From Myxococcus stipitatus DSM 14675 (GTDB taxonomy: Bacteria > Myxococcota > Myxococcia > Myxococcales > Myxococcaceae): 64,000 nucleotides of DNA. Under the pieces are notes generated by a model. The model ran no database searches and was not told the origin of the DNA. It saw only the letters and a program-made list of their open reading frames with translations. The stretch spans positions 3,348,001 through 3,412,000 of the forward strand of contig NC_020126.1 of the NCBI RefSeq assembly GCF_000331735.1. Reading direction: 5' to 3'. This document shows, in pieces, positions 26,783 through 37,612 of the stretch (positions are counted from its first letter, which is position 1; each line of letters opens with the position of its first letter). The position numbers and the translations under genes were made by a program.

Positions 26783-27646
26783 ATGACGCTACCGTCGCCG
26801 ACCGCGCTTGTTCCCGGAGACTCCGAGGACGTGGACTCGCTGGCCTCGCTGCTGCGAGGGCGGCGCACCGTGGTGCTCACGGGCGCGGGCTGCAGCACCG
26901 AGTCCGGCATCCCCGACTATCGAGGCCCTGGTACCCGGGCCCGGGCCCGCAATCCCATCCAGCACCGCGAGTTCCTCCAGCGGCCCGAGGTGCGCGCGCG
27001 TTACTGGGCGCGCAGTCTGCTCGGCTGGCCCCGGTTCTCCTCCGCGCGACCCAACGCCGCGCACCAGGCGCTGGCGGAGCTGGAGCGCGCGGGGCATGTA
27101 CCCGGCCTCATCACCCAGAACGTGGACCGGCTGCACCACGCCGCTGGCAGCGCGCGGGTCATCGAGCTGCATGGCGCGCTGGAGCGCGTGCGCTGTCTGG
27201 ACTGCGGAGGGCAGGAGGCGCGAGCCGTGCTCCAGGAGCGCCTGCTCACGCTCAACCCGGACTTCAATCACCAGGTGCTGGAGCTTCGGCCGGACGGAGA
27301 CGCGGAGCTGTCCTCGGAGGCGCTCCAGTCCTTCCGGGTGCCGGCGTGCGTGAGCTGTGGTGGGACGCTGAAGCCCGACGTCGTGTTCTTCGGCGACAAC
27401 GTGCCCGCGCCCACGGTGGCGGAGGCGTTCTCCTTGCTGGAGGCGGGGGACGCGCTGCTGGTGGTGGGCTCGTCGCTGGCCATCTACTCCGGCTACCGCT
27501 TCCTCGTGCGCGCGGCCGAGCGCCATCTCCCCATCGCCATCCTCAACCTGGGCGAGTGCCGCGGCGTGGAGCTGGCGGACCTGCGCATCGAAGCGAGCGC
27601 GGGAGATGTGCTGCCCCGGCTCGCACGAGCGCTGGTGAGCGGCTGA
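26783..27646 (+). CDS. Sir2-family NAD-dependent protein deacylase
   Basis: 287 residues. NAD-binding motifs GAGCSTESGIPDYRG and TQNVDRLH, catalytic His in LHGALERVRCLDC, and a four-Cys zinc site (CLDC and CVSC). PDVVFFGDN and VGSSLAIYSGY complete the fold. The 50-residue insert between the Cys pairs is longer than in minimal sirtuins. I prefer ATG 26783 (GAGGG five bases upstream); ATG 26771 is in frame. Removes acyl groups from lysines; targets unknown. Confidence 0.93.
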   Translation: MTLPSPTALVPGDSEDVDSLASLLRGRRTVVLTGAGCSTESGIPDYRGPGTRARARNPIQHREFLQRPEVRARYWARSLLGWPRFSSARPNAAHQALAELERAGHVPGLITQNVDRLHHAAGSARVIELHGALERVRCLDCGGQEARAVLQERLLTLNPDFNHQVLELRPDGDAELSSEALQSFRVPACVSCGGTLKPDVVFFGDNVPAPTVAEAFSLLEAGDALLVVGSSLAIYSGYRFLVRAAERHLPIAILNLGECRGVELADLRIEASAGDVLPRLARALVSG

Positions 27647-27665
27647 GCGTCACGCGGCCCTTGGC

Positions 27666-28571
27666 TCAGGGCATGCGCACGTGGGCGGTGAGGAAGTCGA
27701 TGAAGGCGCGGATGCGCGCGGGCATGTGCTGCCCTTGGCTCAGGTAGAGCGCGTGGATGGCCTCGGTGTCGCCGGGGTTGTGCTCCTCCAGCACGGGCAC
27801 GAGGCGGCCCGCGTCCAGGTCCTCCTTCACCTGGAACACCGCGAGCCGCGCGAGCCCCACACCCGCCAGCACCATCTGCCGCAGGGCCTCGCCATCACTG
27901 GCCTCGACGCTGCCCACCGGGGCCACGGCGAGCTCCGTGGCGCCATCCATCAGCGGCCAGCTCACGCTCGCCCGCGCGTAGCTGAAGCTGAGCCGGTTGT
28001 GGGTCGCCAGGTCCGTGGGCGACTTGGGCGTGCCGTGCCGCTGGAGGTAGTCCGGTGAGCCCACGATGACCAGCCGCGTCTCACCGAGCTTGCGCGCGGT
28101 GAGCTGCGAGTTCTTGAGCGGCCCGGCGCGAATGGCGATGTCGGTCCGCTCGTCGAGCAGGTCGATGAGCTTGTCGGTCAGGTTGAGCTCCACCGTCACC
28201 GACGGATATCGGGCGAGGAAGGCCGGGAGCAGGGGGATGAGGATGCAGCGACTGAAGGCCGGGTTCGTGTTGATGCGCAGCCTCCCGCTCGGTGCATCGC
28301 TCGCGGCGGCCTGTCGCTCCGCCTCGTCGAGCTCCTCGAGGATGCGCACGCTCCGCTCGTAGAAGCCGCAGCCCTCCGGCGTGAGCTTGAGCGCGCGTGT
28401 CGAGCGGTTGAGCAGGCGGGCCCCCAGCCGCTCCTCCAGCCGGGCCACCAGCTTGCTCACCGCGGAGGGCGTCATCCGGAAGGCGCGCGCGGCGGCGGAG
28501 AAGCCACCCAGCTCCACCACCTTCACGAAGACTTCCATCTCCCCGGAGCGATTGACGTCAAGGCGCGCCAT
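27666..28571 (-). CDS. LysR-type transcriptional regulator
   Basis: 301 residues. N-terminal winged helix-turn-helix (GGFSAAARAFRMTPSAVSKL), then a periplasmic-binding-like effector domain. Divergent from an MFS exporter gene with only 33 bp between the two starts, so it very probably controls that exporter. The 33 bp contain the short AT-rich stretch AATTCATAAGTCC, the best candidate for an operator core. Confidence 0.92.
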   Translation of the reverse strand: MARLDVNRSGEMEVFVKVVELGGFSAAARAFRMTPSAVSKLVARLEERLGARLLNRSTRALKLTPEGCGFYERSVRILEELDEAERQAAASDAPSGRLRINTNPAFSRCILIPLLPAFLARYPSVTVELNLTDKLIDLLDERTDIAIRAGPLKNSQLTARKLGETRLVIVGSPDYLQRHGTPKSPTDLATHNRLSFSYARASVSWPLMDGATELAVAPVGSVEASDGEALRQMVLAGVGLARLAVFQVKEDLDAGRLVPVLEEHNPGDTEAIHALYLSQGQHMPARIRAFIDFLTAHVRMP

Positions 28572-28604
28572 GGTGAACCCAATTCATAAGTCCTAGTCCG
28601 CGCG

Positions 28605-29885
28605 TTGCCCTACCGCACGAGAATCGCGCCGTCCATACAAGGCCCCATCCAACCTCGACCTGGGAGGCCTCGTCACACGCCGTGGGCCTTGTTCGCATTG
28701 ACCGCGGGCGCCTTTGGAATCGGCGTCACGGAGTTCGTCATCATGGGCCTGTTGATGGAGGTGGGCACCGACCTGGGTGTCTCCCTCTCCTCGGCGGGGC
28801 TGCTCATCTCCGGCTACGCCCTGGGCGTCATGGCCGGCGCTCCCGTCCTGACGGTGTTGACGGGCCGCTGGTCCCGCAAGCACGTGCTGCTGGGGCTGAT
28901 GGTCATCTTCACCGTGGGCAACGTGGCCTGCGCGCTCGCGCCCACGTACGGCACGCTGATGGCCGCGCGGGTGCTCACGTCCCTCTCGCACGGGACGTTC
29001 TTCGGCGTGGGCTCCGTCGTGGCCACGGGGCTGGTGCCCGCGGACCGGCGCGCATCCGCCATCGCCATCATGTTCACGGGCCTCACGGTGGCCACCATCC
29101 TCGGCGTGCCGCTGGGCACCTGGCTGGGGCAGTGGCTCGGGTGGCGCGCGACGTTCTGGGCCGTGGCGCTGATTGGCCTCGGCGCGGTGGTGGTGCTCGC
29201 CGTCTTCGTCCCTCGCGACACGGAGGAGCGGAAGTCCTCGGACTGGCGCGCGGACATGCGGGCCCTCGGGCGGCGGCCGGTGTTGCTGGGGCTGGTGACG
29301 ACGGCGCTCGGCTACGCGGGCGTGTTCGCGGTGTTCACCTTCATCGCGCCCATCCTCACGCGGCTCAGCGGCTTCTCGCAGGCGGCGGTGTCACCCATCC
29401 TGCTGGTCTTCGGAGGCGGCATGCTGGTGGGCAACCTGGTGGGAGGAAAGCTCGCGGACCGCCAGTTGCTTCCGGCCATCCTGGGCTCGCTCGCGGTGCT
29501 GTCCCTGGTGTTGTTCGGGATGACCTTCGTGCTGCACAGCCAGGTCCTCGCGGTCATCGCCGTGGGGCTGTTCGGCGCGGCGGCCTTCGCCACCGTTCCA
29601 CCGCTCCAGATGTGGGTGCTGGAGAAGGCACAAGGCGCCGGGCAGAGCCTCGCGTCGAGCCTCAACATCGGCGCCTTCAACCTGGGCAACGCGCTGGGCG
29701 CGTGGTTCGGCGGACTCATCATCGACCGAGGCCCCGGACTGGGGGCCGTCACCTGGGTGGCCGCGCTGGTGCCGCTGTCGGCCATCCTCGTCGTCCTGCT
29801 GTCCCAGCGCCTGGATGCGAGCGACTCCGCGACCTGCTTGCCCGTGTCGAAGGAGCTCGAGTGTCCTTCGCTGGAGGAGGTGTGA
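28605..29885 (+). CDS. MFS transporter, arabinose-efflux/YdhP-like
   Basis: 426 residues with 12 predicted helices. The N-terminal signature AFGIGVTEFVIMGLL and the loop-2/3 motif GRWSRKHVLL mark the AraJ/YdhP branch of drug/proton antiporters. The TTG at 28605 is the only in-frame start upstream of helix 1; it has no clear Shine-Dalgarno, so translation may be inefficient or start differently. Partner of the divergent LysR regulator. Confidence 0.88.
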   Translation: MPYRTRIAPSIQGPIQPRPGRPRHTPWALFALTAGAFGIGVTEFVIMGLLMEVGTDLGVSLSSAGLLISGYALGVMAGAPVLTVLTGRWSRKHVLLGLMVIFTVGNVACALAPTYGTLMAARVLTSLSHGTFFGVGSVVATGLVPADRRASAIAIMFTGLTVATILGVPLGTWLGQWLGWRATFWAVALIGLGAVVVLAVFVPRDTEERKSSDWRADMRALGRRPVLLGLVTTALGYAGVFAVFTFIAPILTRLSGFSQAAVSPILLVFGGGMLVGNLVGGKLADRQLLPAILGSLAVLSLVLFGMTFVLHSQVLAVIAVGLFGAAAFATVPPLQMWVLEKAQGAGQSLASSLNIGAFNLGNALGAWFGGLIIDRGPGLGAVTWVAALVPLSAILVVLLSQRLDASDSATCLPVSKELECPSLEEV

Positions 29886-29973
29886 ATCCTCCCGCGAGGG
29901 ATGGCTTGCGAGGGTTGAAACGCCGCTGACATCATGGCCGCCGCGCGACGCACGCGCCCTGGGAGGCACCGAG

Positions 29974-30588
29974 ATGGGCGACAGTCCCGTGACACTTCAG
30001 GCCGAGGGGATTCAGCGGACCATCGGCTTCATCCTGGAGCTGGACAAGCTGAAGGGGGTGACCCGCAAGGTCAAACCCCTGGGGCTCTCCCGCTACGAGA
30101 ACTCGGCGGAGCACAGCTGGCAGCTCGCCATGCTGGCCCTGTCGCTGTCACACCACGCGCCAGCTGGCATGGACCTGGACCGCGTGGTCCGGATGCTGCT
30201 GGTGCACGACGTCGGCGAAATCGACACCGGCGACACGATGGCGTTCGTGGAGGGCGGGTGGAAGGAGCGCAAGGCCGCCGAGCTCGCCGCGGTGGAGCGC
30301 ATCTTCGGCCTGCTTCCCGCGCCCCACGGCGAGCGGTTCCTCGCGCTGTGGAAGGAGTTCGAGCAGGGCGAGACGGCGGAGGCGCGCTACGCGCACGCCG
30401 TGGACCGCGCGATGCCCGTGCTGCTGAACCTGGCCAATGAAGGGCAGAGCTGGCGGGAGAACGGCATCAGCCACGAGCGGGTGGTGGCGCGCATCGCTCC
30501 GCCCATCAAGGCGGGGTGTCCCGCCCTGTGGGAGTACCTGGAAGGCCGGCTGACGGAGGCCCGTCAGCGCGGCTGGTTCGGCGCCTGA
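29974..30588 (+). CDS. HD-domain hydrolase (YfbR/COG1896-like)
   Basis: 204 residues. Metal ligands are visible as His in ENSAEHSWQLA, His-Asp in LLVHDVGEID and Asp in HAVDRAMPVLLN, the H...HD...D pattern. Related proteins are 5'-deoxynucleotidases or other nucleotide phosphohydrolases. I chose ATG 29974 behind GGGAGG; the frame extends upstream to 29815 into the MFS gene. It converges on cysI with three bases between stops. Confidence 0.88.
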   Translation: MGDSPVTLQAEGIQRTIGFILELDKLKGVTRKVKPLGLSRYENSAEHSWQLAMLALSLSHHAPAGMDLDRVVRMLLVHDVGEIDTGDTMAFVEGGWKERKAAELAAVERIFGLLPAPHGERFLALWKEFEQGETAEARYAHAVDRAMPVLLNLANEGQSWRENGISHERVVARIAPPIKAGCPALWEYLEGRLTEARQRGWFGA

Positions 30589-30591
30589 GCG

Positions 30592-32283
30592 TCAGGCGGC
30601 CTGGGGTGAGCGGCTGGGAGCGGCGGGGACGTGGCCCGCCCTCACCACATAGTCGCCGAAGCCCTCTCCCCGCAGGCGCTCGCGGGCATACGCGGCGAAC
30701 AGCGGGTCGAGCACCGCGAGGAGGGTCGCCTCGTCCACGTTCTCCCGGTAGAGGCGGTTGAGGCGCTGGCCTCGGACGTCCCCGCCCAGGTGGAGGTTGT
30801 AGCGGCCGGGCGCCTTGCCCACGAGGGCAATCTCCGCGAGGTACGGCCGGGCGCACCCGTTGGGGCATCCGGTGATGCGCAGCAGGATGTTCGCGTCCTG
30901 GAGCCCGTGCGCGGTGAGGCGCTCCTCCACGCGCTCCACGAAGGTGGGCAGGTAGCGCTCGGCCTCGGCCATGGCGAGACCGCACGTGGGCAGGGCCACG
31001 CAGGCCAGGGCGTTGCGGCGCAAGGGGCTCGCGTTCTTGAACCCGTCCAGCCGGTGTTCCCGGATGAGCGTCTCAATCCGCTCCCGGGCCTCGGGCTGAA
31101 TGCCCGCGATGACCAGGTTCTGGTTGGGCGTCAGCCGGAAGTCTCCGGTGTGGATGCGGGCAATCTCCCGCAGGCCGGTGAGGTGCGGTGCGTCGGTCCG
31201 GTCCGCCACGCGTCCGCTGTCCAGGTGCAGGGTGACGTGCCACCGGCCGTCATGGCCCTCGCGCCAGCCGAAGCGGTCGCCGTTGTGCTCGAAGGTGAAG
31301 GGCCGCGCGGGCTCCAGGGAGAAGCCCAGGCGGCGCTCCAGCTCCTGCGTGAACCAGGCGGGGCCTCGGTCCTCCAGGACGTACTTCAATCGGGCCCGCT
31401 TGCGATTGCCCCGGTCCCCGAAGTCGCGGTGCATCTTGAGCACCTCCTCGGCCACCCCGAGCATCCGCTCGGGTGGGACGAAGCCGATGACATCCGCGAG
31501 CCGAGGGAAGGTGTTGGCGTCACCGTGCGTGGCGCCGAGTCCCCCGCCTACGCTGACGTTGAAGCCCACCAGCGCGCCGTCCTCGATGATGGCGATGTAG
31601 CCCAGGTCGTGGGCGAAGAGGTCCACGTCGTTCTCGGGGGGCACCGCGACGGCGACCTTGAACTTCCGGGGCAGGTAGGTGGCCCCGTACATGGGCTCCT
31701 CCTCACCACCGGCGACCTTCTCCTCGTCCAGCCAGAGCTCGTAGTACGCGCGTGTCTTCGGCAGCAGGTGCTCGGACAGGCGCACGGCCCAGCTGTAGAC
31801 CACCTCGTGGAGCCGGGTGTCGGCGGGGTTGGGATTGCACAGGACGTTGCGGTTGACGTCGCCGCAGGCGGCGATGGTGTCGATGAGGGAGGCGTTGATG
31901 CGGGCAATGGTCGGCTTGAGGTCTCCCTTGAGGATGCCGTGGAGCTGGAACGCCTGACGGGTGGTGATGCGCAGGCTGCCGTTGGCGTGCTCCCGCGACA
32001 GCCCGTCCATGACGAGCCACTGGGCGGGAGTGCAGACGCCACCGGGCAGGCGGGTGCGCAGCATGAAGCTGTAGTCCGGCTCCAGCTTCTGCTGCCTGCG
32101 CTCCTCTCGCGAGTCCCGGTCGTCCTGCTGGTAGCTGCCGTGGAACTTGATGAGGCTGGTGTCCGTCGAGGAGATGGCGCCCGTCACCGGGTCCGCGAGG
32201 CTCTCCGCCAGCGTCCCGCGCAACAGGCGGCTGTTCGCCTTGATGTGTTCCACCTCGGAAAGAGGCTTGGGTTGGGTGCTCAT
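30592..32283 (-). CDS. cysI: Sulfite reductase hemoprotein subunit
   Basis: 563 residues, matching CysI. The [4Fe-4S]/siroheme ligands are in [17 protein letters not shown] and [10 protein letters not shown]. The N-terminal half has [12 protein letters not shown] and [11 protein letters not shown]. It performs the six-electron reduction of sulfite to sulfide with electrons from CysJ, encoded 29 bp upstream. It is the last gene of the seven-gene operon. The siroheme it needs would come from cobA and the precorrin-2 dehydrogenase gene in the same operon. Confidence 0.96.
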   Translation of the reverse strand: MSTQPKPLSEVEHIKANSRLLRGTLAESLADPVTGAISSTDTSLIKFHGSYQQDDRDSREERRQQKLEPDYSFMLRTRLPGGVCTPAQWLVMDGLSREHANGSLRITTRQAFQLHGILKGDLKPTIARINASLIDTIAACGDVNRNVLCNPNPADTRLHEVVYSWAVRLSEHLLPKTRAYYELWLDEEKVAGGEEEPMYGATYLPRKFKVAVAVPPENDVDLFAHDLGYIAIIEDGALVGFNVSVGGGLGATHGDANTFPRLADVIGFVPPERMLGVAEEVLKMHRDFGDRGNRKRARLKYVLEDRGPAWFTQELERRLGFSLEPARPFTFEHNGDRFGWREGHDGRWHVTLHLDSGRVADRTDAPHLTGLREIARIHTGDFRLTPNQNLVIAGIQPEARERIETLIREHRLDGFKNASPLRRNALACVALPTCGLAMAEAERYLPTFVERVEERLTAHGLQDANILLRITGCPNGCARPYLAEIALVGKAPGRYNLHLGGDVRGQRLNRLYRENVDEATLLAVLDPLFAAYARERLRGEGFGDYVVRAGHVPAAPSRSPQAA

Positions 32284-32312
32284 GTCTTCGCTCTCGTTTC
32301 GGGGGGATTCAT

Positions 32313-34172
32313 TCAGTAGACGTCGCGCAGGTAGCGGCGCTCATCGCGCAGACTCTTGAGCCAGTCCTCGGCGGCCTCGCGGCTCCGGTCGCCGTGCTGG
32401 GCGACGACGTCGACCAGCGCCTCGTGGACATCGGGGGCCATGCGCTGCGCGTCGCCGCACACGTAGAGGGATGCTCCTCCCTCCAGCCACGCGAAGAGCT
32501 CCTTGCCCTGCTCGCGCAGGCGGTGCTGGACGTAGACCTTCTCCGCGGTGTCGCGGGAGAAGGCGACCGAGAGCCGGTGGAGCGTCTTCTTCTTCAGCGC
32601 CTCCTGCCACTCCGTCTGGTAGAGGAACTGGCTGCGGAAGTGCTGCTCTCCGAAGAAGAGCCAGTTGCGGCCGCGTGCGCCCACCTCGGCGCGCTCCTGG
32701 ACGAAGGCCCGGAAGGGCGCGACGCCCGTGCCGGGACCAATCATCACCACGTCGCGGCTGGAGTCCTCCGGAAGCCGGAAGCGGTCATTGCTCTCCACGA
32801 AGACGCGGACGGTGTCCTCCTCCGTGCCTCGCGTGGCCAGGTGGTACGACGCGTTGCCCAGGTGGCGCTCACCGAAGGCGGTGTAGTCGACCACCGACAC
32901 CGTGAGGTGGGCCTCCGCGCCCACCCGCTTGGGACTGGAGGCAATCGAATACAGCCGAGGCGTCTGCTTGCGCAGCGCGAGGACCAGCTCCTTCGCGCCC
33001 CACCGCGCGGGGTGCTGACGGAGCATGTCGATGACCTGATGGCTCTTCAGCAGCGCGCGGAAGGACTCCACACCCGAGGGGGACAGCAGGGTCTGAAGCG
33101 CGCTGCTCTCCGCGAGCGAGGCGTGGCGCTCCAGGAAGGGACGGCTCAGCCGGGTCAGCTCCAGCTCATCCGTGAGCCAGCGCGACAGGGGCAGCGTCTT
33201 CCCATCGCGCGTCACCGTCTCGGCTCCGTCCAAGCGCTGCTGCGTCAGCACGGCCTCCACCAATTCGGAGGCGTTGGGGGCCCAGACCCCCAGCGAGTCG
33301 CCGGGGAGGTACTCCAGGCCGGAGCCCTCGAGTGAGAGCTCGACGTGGCGGACATCCTTGAGCGCGCCTCGGCCGGTGATGCGTTGGTTGACGAGCACCG
33401 CCGCGCTGAAGGGCGCCTCCTTTCCCACGGTGGGGAGCGAGGGCGCTCCTCGCAGCGGGACGACGGTGGCGACGGCGGGCGCACGAGGCTCGACCGCCTC
33501 CCGCGTGCGGGCGAGCGTCTGGTCCAGCCAGCCCGCGGCGATGGGCTCGAAGTCCAGGTCGCAGTCCGCGCGCTCCGTGAGCCGCGTGGCGCCCAGCTCC
33601 ACCAACCGCGCGTCGAGCACCCGTCCGACTTCGCAGAACTTCGGATAGCTGGAGTCGCCGAGCCCCAGCACCGTGAAGCGCAACCCCTCCAGGCGAGGGG
33701 CCCGCTTGGCGAGCAGGAACTCGTAGAACGCGCGCGAGTCGTCGGGCGGGTCTCCGTCTCCCTGCGTGCTGATGACCACGGCGAGGAACTTCTCTCGCGC
33801 CAGCTCTCGCACCGGGTACTCGCTGGCCCGGAGGAGCCGCACCGGGAGGCCCGCGCCCTCCGCCTGCCGCTTGAGCCGCTCCGCGAGGTGACGGCTGTTG
33901 CCCGTCTGGGTGCCGTAGACGATGGTGAGCGGCGATGTGGGGGCTTCCGGGGCGGGCGCGGGAGGCTCCACCGAGGTGATGGGGACAGCGAGCACGGCGG
34001 CCGTGCCCGTGCGGACGGCGAGGCCCGCGGCATAGCCGCTGAGCCAGTGCAGGGCCGCCGGGTCCAACCCCTCCACGAGGCGCAGCAACTGCGTGCCCTT
34101 CTCCCCACCCAGCACCGCGTCGACGAAGGGCGGCGCGGGTCTTGGGAGGACACCGGGGGATGGGGCGCTCAT
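32313..34172 (-). CDS. cysJ: Sulfite reductase flavoprotein subunit
   Basis: 619 residues. Flavodoxin domain at about 75-215 ([18 protein letters not shown]), FAD/NADPH reductase domain from about 240 on: [40 protein letters not shown]-terminal RYLRDVY. It passes NADPH electrons via FAD and FMN to CysI. The ATG at 34172 overlaps the cysN stop as ATGA. The first ~60 residues resemble the N-terminal extension of CysJ proteins. Confidence 0.96.
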   Translation of the reverse strand: MSAPSPGVLPRPAPPFVDAVLGGEKGTQLLRLVEGLDPAALHWLSGYAAGLAVRTGTAAVLAVPITSVEPPAPAPEAPTSPLTIVYGTQTGNSRHLAERLKRQAEGAGLPVRLLRASEYPVRELAREKFLAVVISTQGDGDPPDDSRAFYEFLLAKRAPRLEGLRFTVLGLGDSSYPKFCEVGRVLDARLVELGATRLTERADCDLDFEPIAAGWLDQTLARTREAVEPRAPAVATVVPLRGAPSLPTVGKEAPFSAAVLVNQRITGRGALKDVRHVELSLEGSGLEYLPGDSLGVWAPNASELVEAVLTQQRLDGAETVTRDGKTLPLSRWLTDELELTRLSRPFLERHASLAESSALQTLLSPSGVESFRALLKSHQVIDMLRQHPARWGAKELVLALRKQTPRLYSIASSPKRVGAEAHLTVSVVDYTAFGERHLGNASYHLATRGTEEDTVRVFVESNDRFRLPEDSSRDVVMIGPGTGVAPFRAFVQERAEVGARGRNWLFFGEQHFRSQFLYQTEWQEALKKKTLHRLSVAFSRDTAEKVYVQHRLREQGKELFAWLEGGASLYVCGDAQRMAPDVHEALVDVVAQHGDRSREAAEDWLKSLRDERRYLRDVY

Positions 34173-35902
34173 GACTTGTTCTCCCGCGTCGAGGCGAGGC
34201 GCTCGGTCCAGCGCTCCACGGATTCGGATTCCTCCAGCTCCCACCAGCCCGTGCCCGCGTCGCGCGTCTCCTCGCGCAGCGTGCGGCGGACCTGGGGCGC
34301 GTGGGCCTGCACCAGCACGAGCAGGCCCGCGCGTGCCAGGGCCTGCGCCACCTCCACGTCGCCGTTGACGGTGGCGACATGCAGGCCCCGGTCGAACAGC
34401 GCGCGCTCCAGCGCGAAGGCGCGCTGCTCGCTGTCGGGCGTGGCGGGGAGCAGGACGACGGCGCCGGACTGGCCCAGGTTCTTCCACCGCTCATCGCGGC
34501 TGACCTGGGACTGCGCGCCGCGCGACGTGGTCTCCGCGGGGCCGAGCACCATGCCCGCGCCCACGGTGTCGTGGGTGAGCGCGTCGATGACGATGAAGGC
34601 GCCCGTGCGGCGGTTCTCCTGGTACGGGTCGCACAGCAGGGGACGCCGGCAGAGCAGGCGCACCCGGCCGATGTCGTTGAGCGAGAGCGACTCCGCGGGG
34701 ACCTCCGCCAGGTCCTCCAGCTCCTTGCGCCACAGCACGCGCTCGATGTTCGCGGGCGCGGTGCGCGTGGCCTGCTTCACCAGGTAGCGGCGCGTCGCGT
34801 CCAGCGGCTGCTCACCGAACCACACCAGCATCGCGTCGAGGTGCTGGAGGGCCAGGGGCGGCTGATTCACGTGGGCCAGCACGTCACCCCGGCTGGCGTC
34901 CACTTCGTCCGTCAGCCGCAGCGTGATGGAGGCCGTGGCGGAGGCCTCCTCGCGAGGACCATCGAAGGTGTCGATGGCCTCCACCCGGGTCTTGCGCCCC
35001 GAGGGCAGCACCTGCACCTCGTCCCCCACGCGCACGGTGCCGGAGGCCACCTGTCCGGCGAGCCCGCGATAGTCCTGGTGGGGACGCAGCACGTACTGGA
35101 CGGGGAAGCGGAAGGGCGCGCCGTCGAGCCGACGTTGATGCGGCAGTGACTCCAGCCAGGACAGCAGCGTTCCGCCGTCGAACCAGGGCGTGCGCGGGCT
35201 GGAGCGGGTGATGTTGTCGCCCCGGCTGGCGCTGACGGGGAACAGCCGCACGCCCTCGAAGCCGAGGGTGAGGGCGAAGTCCGCCAGCTCCGTGCCGATG
35301 CGCTCGAAGGTGGCGCGGTCGTAGCCCACCAGGTCCATCTTGTTCACCACCACCGCGAGGTAGGGGATGCCCAGCAGCGAGGCGATGTACGCATGCCGCC
35401 GCGTCTGCGGCAGCACGCCCAGCCGCGCATCCACCAGGATGACCCCCGCGTCCGCGGTGGACGCGCCCGTGGCCATGTTGCGCGTGTACTGGAGGTGCCC
35501 CGGCGTGTCCGCGATGATGATCTTCCGCCGTGCCGTGGACAGGTACCGGTAGGCCACGTCGATGGTGATGCCCTGCTCCCGCTCCGCACGCAGACCATCG
35601 GTGAAGAGCGAGAAGTCGAGCTCCTCCTCGTCACCCGCGCCCGCGGCGGCCTTCAGGCCCTGCGCGAGCACCTCGGGAGGAACCTCCGTCCGGGCCGCGG
35701 CCCGCTTCGCGCTGGCGCGGCGCACGGCGGAGATCTGGTCCTCGAAGAGTCCGTCGCATTCGTAGAGGAGACGACCGATGAGCGTAGATTTGCCATCGTC
35801 CACGGAGCCCACCACGGCGAGCCTCAGCAGCGCGCGGTTGGAGTGCTCGTCGAGGAGCTGCTGCACGTCGGAGGGGAGTGCGGCTTGGAGTGCGGTGTCC
35901 AT
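34169..35902 (-). CDS. cysN: Sulfate adenylyltransferase subunit 1 with a degenerate APS-kinase tail
   Basis: 577 residues. Residues 1-460 are a CysN GTPase: P-loop GSVDDGKSTLIGRLL, switch DTPGHLQYTRNM, NKMDLVGYD, then EF-Tu-like domains 2 and 3 ending in RTGAFIVIDALTHDTVGAGM. From about residue 467 it reads VSRDERWKNLGQSGAVVLL, which matches the start of CysC, and ALERALFDRGLHVATVNGD matches its second block. The P-loop position holds PATPDSEQR and the rest is cut to ~110 residues instead of ~190. The tail therefore cannot be an active APS kinase. The GTPase part drives APS formation with CysD. Its start overlaps the cysD stop by one base (TGATG). Confidence 0.94.
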   Translation of the reverse strand: MDTALQAALPSDVQQLLDEHSNRALLRLAVVGSVDDGKSTLIGRLLYECDGLFEDQISAVRRASAKRAAARTEVPPEVLAQGLKAAAGAGDEEELDFSLFTDGLRAEREQGITIDVAYRYLSTARRKIIIADTPGHLQYTRNMATGASTADAGVILVDARLGVLPQTRRHAYIASLLGIPYLAVVVNKMDLVGYDRATFERIGTELADFALTLGFEGVRLFPVSASRGDNITRSSPRTPWFDGGTLLSWLESLPHQRRLDGAPFRFPVQYVLRPHQDYRGLAGQVASGTVRVGDEVQVLPSGRKTRVEAIDTFDGPREEASATASITLRLTDEVDASRGDVLAHVNQPPLALQHLDAMLVWFGEQPLDATRRYLVKQATRTAPANIERVLWRKELEDLAEVPAESLSLNDIGRVRLLCRRPLLCDPYQENRRTGAFIVIDALTHDTVGAGMVLGPAETTSRGAQSQVSRDERWKNLGQSGAVVLLPATPDSEQRAFALERALFDRGLHVATVNGDVEVAQALARAGLLVLVQAHAPQVRRTLREETRDAGTGWWELEESESVERWTERLASTRENKS

Positions 35903-36819
35903 CAGAAGTATCCCTCGCGCTTCTTCAGCTCCATGGAGCCTTCTTCGTCGTGGTCGATGAGCCGGCCCTGCCGCTCGGACTGCCGCGCGTGGACCATCTC
36001 GTGGATGACGGCCTCCACCGTGGTGGCGGAGGATTCGATGGCGCCGCTGAGCGGGTAGCAGCCCAGCGTGCGGAAGCGCACCTTGCGCAAGGTGGGGCGC
36101 TCACCGGGACGCAGGCGCATGCGCTCGTCGTCCACCATCAGCAGCGACCCGTTCCGGTCGATGACGGGGCGCTCGGCGGCGAAGTAGAGCGGCACCACGG
36201 GGATGCGCTCGCGCAGGACGTAGTGCCACACGTCCAGCTCCGTCCAGTTGGACAGGGGGAAGACGCGCATGCTCTCGCCCGCGTCCACGCGCCCGTTGTA
36301 GAGGTTCCACAGCTCCGGCCGCTGCCGGCGCGGGTCCCACTGGCCATGCTTGTCGCGGAAGGAGAAGACGCGCTCCTTGGCGCGGGACTTCTCCTCGTCG
36401 CGGCGGGCGCCACCGAACGCCGCGTCGAAGCCGTGCAGCGCGAGCGCCTCCAGCAGCGCCTGCGTCTTCATCGCGTGGGTGTACTTCTGGCTGCCATGGT
36501 CGAAGGGGTTGATGCCCTCGGCGAGCGCCTTGCGGTTCTGGTGGACGATGAGCCGCAGCCCGTGCCGGGCCACGAAGTTGTCCCGGAACGTGTACATGTC
36601 CCGGAACTTCCAGGTGGTGTCGACGTGGAGCAGCGGGAAGGGCAGCGGCGCCGGGTGGAAGGCCTTGCGCGCCAGGTGCAACAGGACCTGTGAGTCCTTG
36701 CCGATGCTGTAGAGCATCACCGGGTTGGCGAACTCCGCCACCGTCTCCCGGAGGATGTGGATGCTCTCCGCTTCCAGCTCCTGGAGATGGGTGGAGCGTG
36801 CGTGGATGGTGTCAGTCAT
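35902..36819 (-). CDS. cysD: Sulfate adenylyltransferase subunit 2
   Basis: 305 residues, the usual CysD length. The PP-loop is [18 protein letters not shown], with [14 protein letters not shown] and [16 protein letters not shown] conserved. Forms APS from ATP and sulfate, powered by GTP hydrolysis on CysN. Its first codons overlap the cobA end by eight bases. Confidence 0.97.
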   Translation of the reverse strand: MTDTIHARSTHLQELEAESIHILRETVAEFANPVMLYSIGKDSQVLLHLARKAFHPAPLPFPLLHVDTTWKFRDMYTFRDNFVARHGLRLIVHQNRKALAEGINPFDHGSQKYTHAMKTQALLEALALHGFDAAFGGARRDEEKSRAKERVFSFRDKHGQWDPRRQRPELWNLYNGRVDAGESMRVFPLSNWTELDVWHYVLRERIPVVPLYFAAERPVIDRNGSLLMVDDERMRLRPGERPTLRKVRFRTLGCYPLSGAIESSATTVEAVIHEMVHARQSERQGRLIDHDEEGSMELKKREGYF

Positions 36820-37612
36820 TTCCTGCCTCCGCGAATCGGGGAAGCACTTCCCCCGCGCTTGAATCTCTTCGGGTGGTGAGTGAGTGGAGCCGGGCGCGCA
36901 GCGCGACGACCTCTCCGACGACGAGCAGCGAGGGAGAGCCCAGCCCCGCCTCGCGCGCCTTCTCGGCCACGTCCGACAGGGTGCCCTCCACCACGCGCTG
37001 GTGCTCCCAGGTGCCGGCCTCCACCAGCGCCGCGGGGGTGGACGCCGCGCGGCCCGCGGCGACGAGCGCCGCCGTGGTCTCCTCCAGGCGCTGGCCCGCC
37101 ATGAACATCACCAACGTCTGGGCACGCGCGAGGAAGGGCCAGTCCGGTGTGCCATTCACGCGAAACCCCGTGGCGAACGTCACCTCACCGGACACGTCTC
37201 GATGCGTGACGGGGATGCCCGCGGCCGAGGGCGCGGCGATGCCGGCGGAGAGGCCCGGGACGACTTCATACGGGATGCGCGCGGCCTCCAGCGCCAGGGC
37301 CTCCTCGGCGCCTCGGCCGAAGACGAACGGGTCTCCTCCCTTGAGCCGGACGACGGTGCGGCCCAGCCGCGCCTGGGTGACGAGCAGGGCGTTGATGTCC
37401 TCCTGCCGCACGGACTCTCCGCCCCCCTCCTTGCCCACGTAGATGAGCCGCGCATGTGGACGTGCGTGCTCCAGCACACCGGGGTGGATGAGGCGGTCAT
37501 GCACCACCGTGTGCGCCTCGCGCAGCAGCCGCGCCGCGCGCAGCGTGAGCAGCTCCGGGTCTCCCGGGCCTGCCCCCACCAGGTACACGCACCCTCTTGA
37601 CGACTCCTTCAT
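36812..37612 (-). CDS. cobA: Uroporphyrinogen-III C-methyltransferase
   Basis: 266 residues. SAM-binding motifs [16 protein letters not shown] at the start and [20 protein letters not shown], followed by [15 protein letters not shown]. It methylates uroporphyrinogen III twice to precorrin-2, the siroheme branch point. The ATG at 37612 overlaps the preceding stop as ATGA, which decides the start over one eight codons upstream. Together with the next upstream gene it does the work of a fused CysG. Confidence 0.95.
   Translation of the reverse strand: MKESSRGCVYLVGAGPGDPELLTLRAARLLREAHTVVHDRLIHPGVLEHARPHARLIYVGKEGGGESVRQEDINALLVTQARLGRTVVRLKGGDPFVFGRGAEEALALEAARIPYEVVPGLSAGIAAPSAAGIPVTHRDVSGEVTFATGFRVNGTPDWPFLARAQTLVMFMAGQRLEETTAALVAAGRAASTPAALVEAGTWEHQRVVEGTLSDVAEKAREAGLGSPSLLVVGEVVALRARLHSLTTRRDSSAGEVLPRFAEAGND

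Noticed and set aside
34173-34487. CysJ starting at 34487
   Set aside because: The extra residues are the out-of-frame cysN end; the ATGA overlap at 34172 and the flavoprotein N-terminus favour the shorter form.
34169-34502. Active CysNC-type bifunctional APS kinase
   Set aside because: The P-loop is absent and the domain is about 110 residues instead of about 190, so kinase activity is not supported.
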